Positions 62,727-64,000 of a DNA stretch of 64,000 bases are shown here, one piece after another. A program made the translations under genes and the position numbers. Numbering within the stretch: the stretch's first letter is position 1; the number at the start of each line of letters is the position of its first letter. The stretch is from Niebla homalea. Its lineage: Eukaryota > Ascomycota > Lecanoromycetes > Lecanorales > Ramalinaceae. The notes below the pieces were generated by a model. It was not told the DNA's origin. It did not search any database and worked only from the letters and a program-made list of their open reading frames with translations. The stretch covers positions 1-64,000 of the forward strand of contig JAHGAU010000044.1 in NCBI GenBank assembly GCA_019925105.1. The letters are read 5' to 3'.

Positions 62727-62822
62727 TATATTAAATTTAAAGCTTCCGAACTTACCGGTATTACTTTAATATAATATATTAAATTTAAAGCTTCCGAACT
62801 TACCGGTATTACACTAATATAA
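62727..62822. repeat. 48 bp tandem duplication
   Basis: TATATTAAATTTAAAGCTTC through CGGTATTACTTTAATATAA occurs at 62,727-62,774 and 62,775-62,822, nearly identical (TT versus AC near the end). Confidence 0.9.
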
Positions 62823-63710
62823 TATATAGCATTTACGGCGTACTTTATTTTATTGATTTATTTCTTTATAAATATTATTTAAACAATCAAGAATACCCTT
62901 TAATTAAAATTTTAAATTATTTACGCCCTTTTTTATTATGGATAAATCTTTTCCTTCCGTATTATTATATATAAATATTATTTTAATATTATCCGTATAA
63001 TAATAATTATAGTTAACTTTAAAATTATATAATTTTCTCTAATAATTTCCCAATTTTTATATAAAGTATTACCATTTATTTTACCCGTAAAAATAAAAGA
63101 ATCCCTTATTTTTCATATAAGTTTTTTATATCTATTTCTTTACCGGGTATATTGGTTTATACTTATTCCCGTAAACATATATTATCCGTATATATTAATT
63201 CGATTACTATAGAAATATTCTTAAGTTAATTATTAATACTAATAATTAAAGTATTAAGGTTTATATTTCTAATATAAAGTCGTTAAATTTTAATTTAAAT
63301 AATATTTTTAAAATTATTAATATAAATAGCTTCCTTAATACGTTTAATACCTTTATTACAGTTAATTTAAAGTTAAATAAATATATTTAAGATTTCCTTA
63401 AAATTATTTTACATTTATTAAAGTAAGTAATATTTATTTATGATATTTTAAATGGTTATTATATTCTTCTTATATATAGAGTTATTAAGTAATATAGCTA
63501 TAAAACGTAAATTAAATTATATAAGGAAGAGTTCCTTAAGGGTAAAATCCGTTATACTTATATCATTATTATTAACTTCAAATTTTAAAGTATTAAAGAG
63601 TTTATAAAAAAATCCTTTTTAAAAATTAAGTTAAATTTAAAAAAAGGTTATTTTATATAAAATGATACAAATAAAGGAATAATAAAGTATATTCTTAATA
63701 TTTAAAATAA
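62823..63710. other. Decayed sequence, nothing identified
   Basis: AT-rich and RIP-mutated. No frame, repeat or RNA recognised. Confidence 0.5.
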
Positions 63711-63714
63711 TACC

Positions 63715-63990
63715 TTGGAGGAAACCAATGATTTTTCAAGACGGTCTTGGGACGGTCTTCAGACCGTCTTAAGCTGAAGACTCCATCAAGGTAGTGACGA
63801 TCTTGAGACCGTCTTAGGATGAAGACGATCTTAAAATTAAAATTATATGATTTTTAACTTTTTCTCTTTTTACTAAAAGTCAAAAAAAAAGTATATATAA
63901 TTTTAAGATTTTTTCAAGACGATTTAACATACAAGAGGGTCTCAAGAGTCCATCAAGCTGAAGACGGTCTTAAAAATTAAGCATCTTCCT
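63715..63990. repeat. Palindrome-rich AAGACGGTCTT cluster
   Basis: The 11-mer AAGACGGTCTT and its complement AAGACCGTCTT (a near-palindrome), with variants such as AAGACGATCTT, occur at least six times. At 63,751-63,768 GACGGTCT-TC-AGACCGTC is a perfect hairpin with a 2 nt loop. CTGAAGACTCCATCAAG (63,774) and GTCCATCAAGCTGAAGAC (63,948) share shuffled pieces. CpA/TpG are retained except in a central AT-rich stretch (63,830-63,910). Confidence 0.7.
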
Positions 63991-64000
63991 GTAAGGTAAG

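Noticed and set aside
1..64000. Mitochondrial or naturally AT-rich genome (for example apicomplexan)
   Set aside because: Selective loss of CpA/TpG with CpG retained, nuclear retroelements of fungal type and many stop codons in former frames point to RIP instead.

Overview
The window looks like an AT-rich, gene-poor block from a filamentous ascomycete (Pezizomycotina) that has been through repeat-induced point mutation (RIP). Across most of the 64 kb the dinucleotides CpA and TpG are almost gone, TpA is in excess, and CpG is still common (15,001-15,300: no CpA, one TpG, six CpG, counted by eye). That points to directed C-to-T change at CpA on both strands rather than simple AT drift. I find no host gene, tRNA or rRNA. 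Nearly everything recognisable is a dead transposable element, and most family assignments come from short motifs read through stop codons. No species can be named.

Layout. 1-7,642: two inverted ~1.98 kb arms, each an LTR-like sequence preceded by a polypurine tract. Between them lies a minus-strand Ty3/gypsy chromovirus pol remnant (RNase H, integrase, GPY/F), split by a 1.6 kb LTR-flanked element. 8,128-9,763: a second, inverted member of that 1.6 kb family with 163 bp LTRs and a perfect 5 bp CCGGG target duplication. 9,769-13,858: A-rich decayed sequence, not identified. 13,872-19,675: a full-length Tad-like LINE on the minus strand. 20-25.4 kb: a gypsy integrase remnant and a 53-54 bp minisatellite. 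25.4-30 kb: unassigned. 30,045-30,415: a short 5'-truncated LINE. 30.4-38 kb: unassigned decayed DNA with a ~175 bp satellite. 38,076-43,857: a second full-length LINE. 44.2-44.8 kb: un-mutated minisatellites, dense C-runs and a 31 bp inverted repeat. 45,197-59,583: a third full-length LINE, broken by a 2.76 kb chimeric LINE-tailed element and by a fourth full-length LINE on the opposite strand. 60-64 kb: an LTR fragment, a gypsy reverse transcriptase remnant, an intact solo LTR and a palindrome-rich end.

How it fits together. Target-site duplications let the LINE nest be put in order: LINE B inserted first, then was split by the chimera and by LINE D. The chromovirus was present before the 1.6 kb element split it. 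A few islands keep CpA/TpG (about 3.5-5.1, 8.1-8.6, 9.6-9.76, 30.05-30.17, 44.4-44.84, 46.78-46.86, 48.2-48.3, 62.3-62.5 and 63.7-64.0 kb). They are mostly short, single-copy or low-copy, as expected if RIP acts on long duplicated DNA. The most interesting content is the 1.6 kb family. It has LTR-style termini but no recognisable gag or pol. It carries a reading frame whose protein is conserved between two diverged copies, and its tRNA-primer-like site lies on the opposite strand to that frame.
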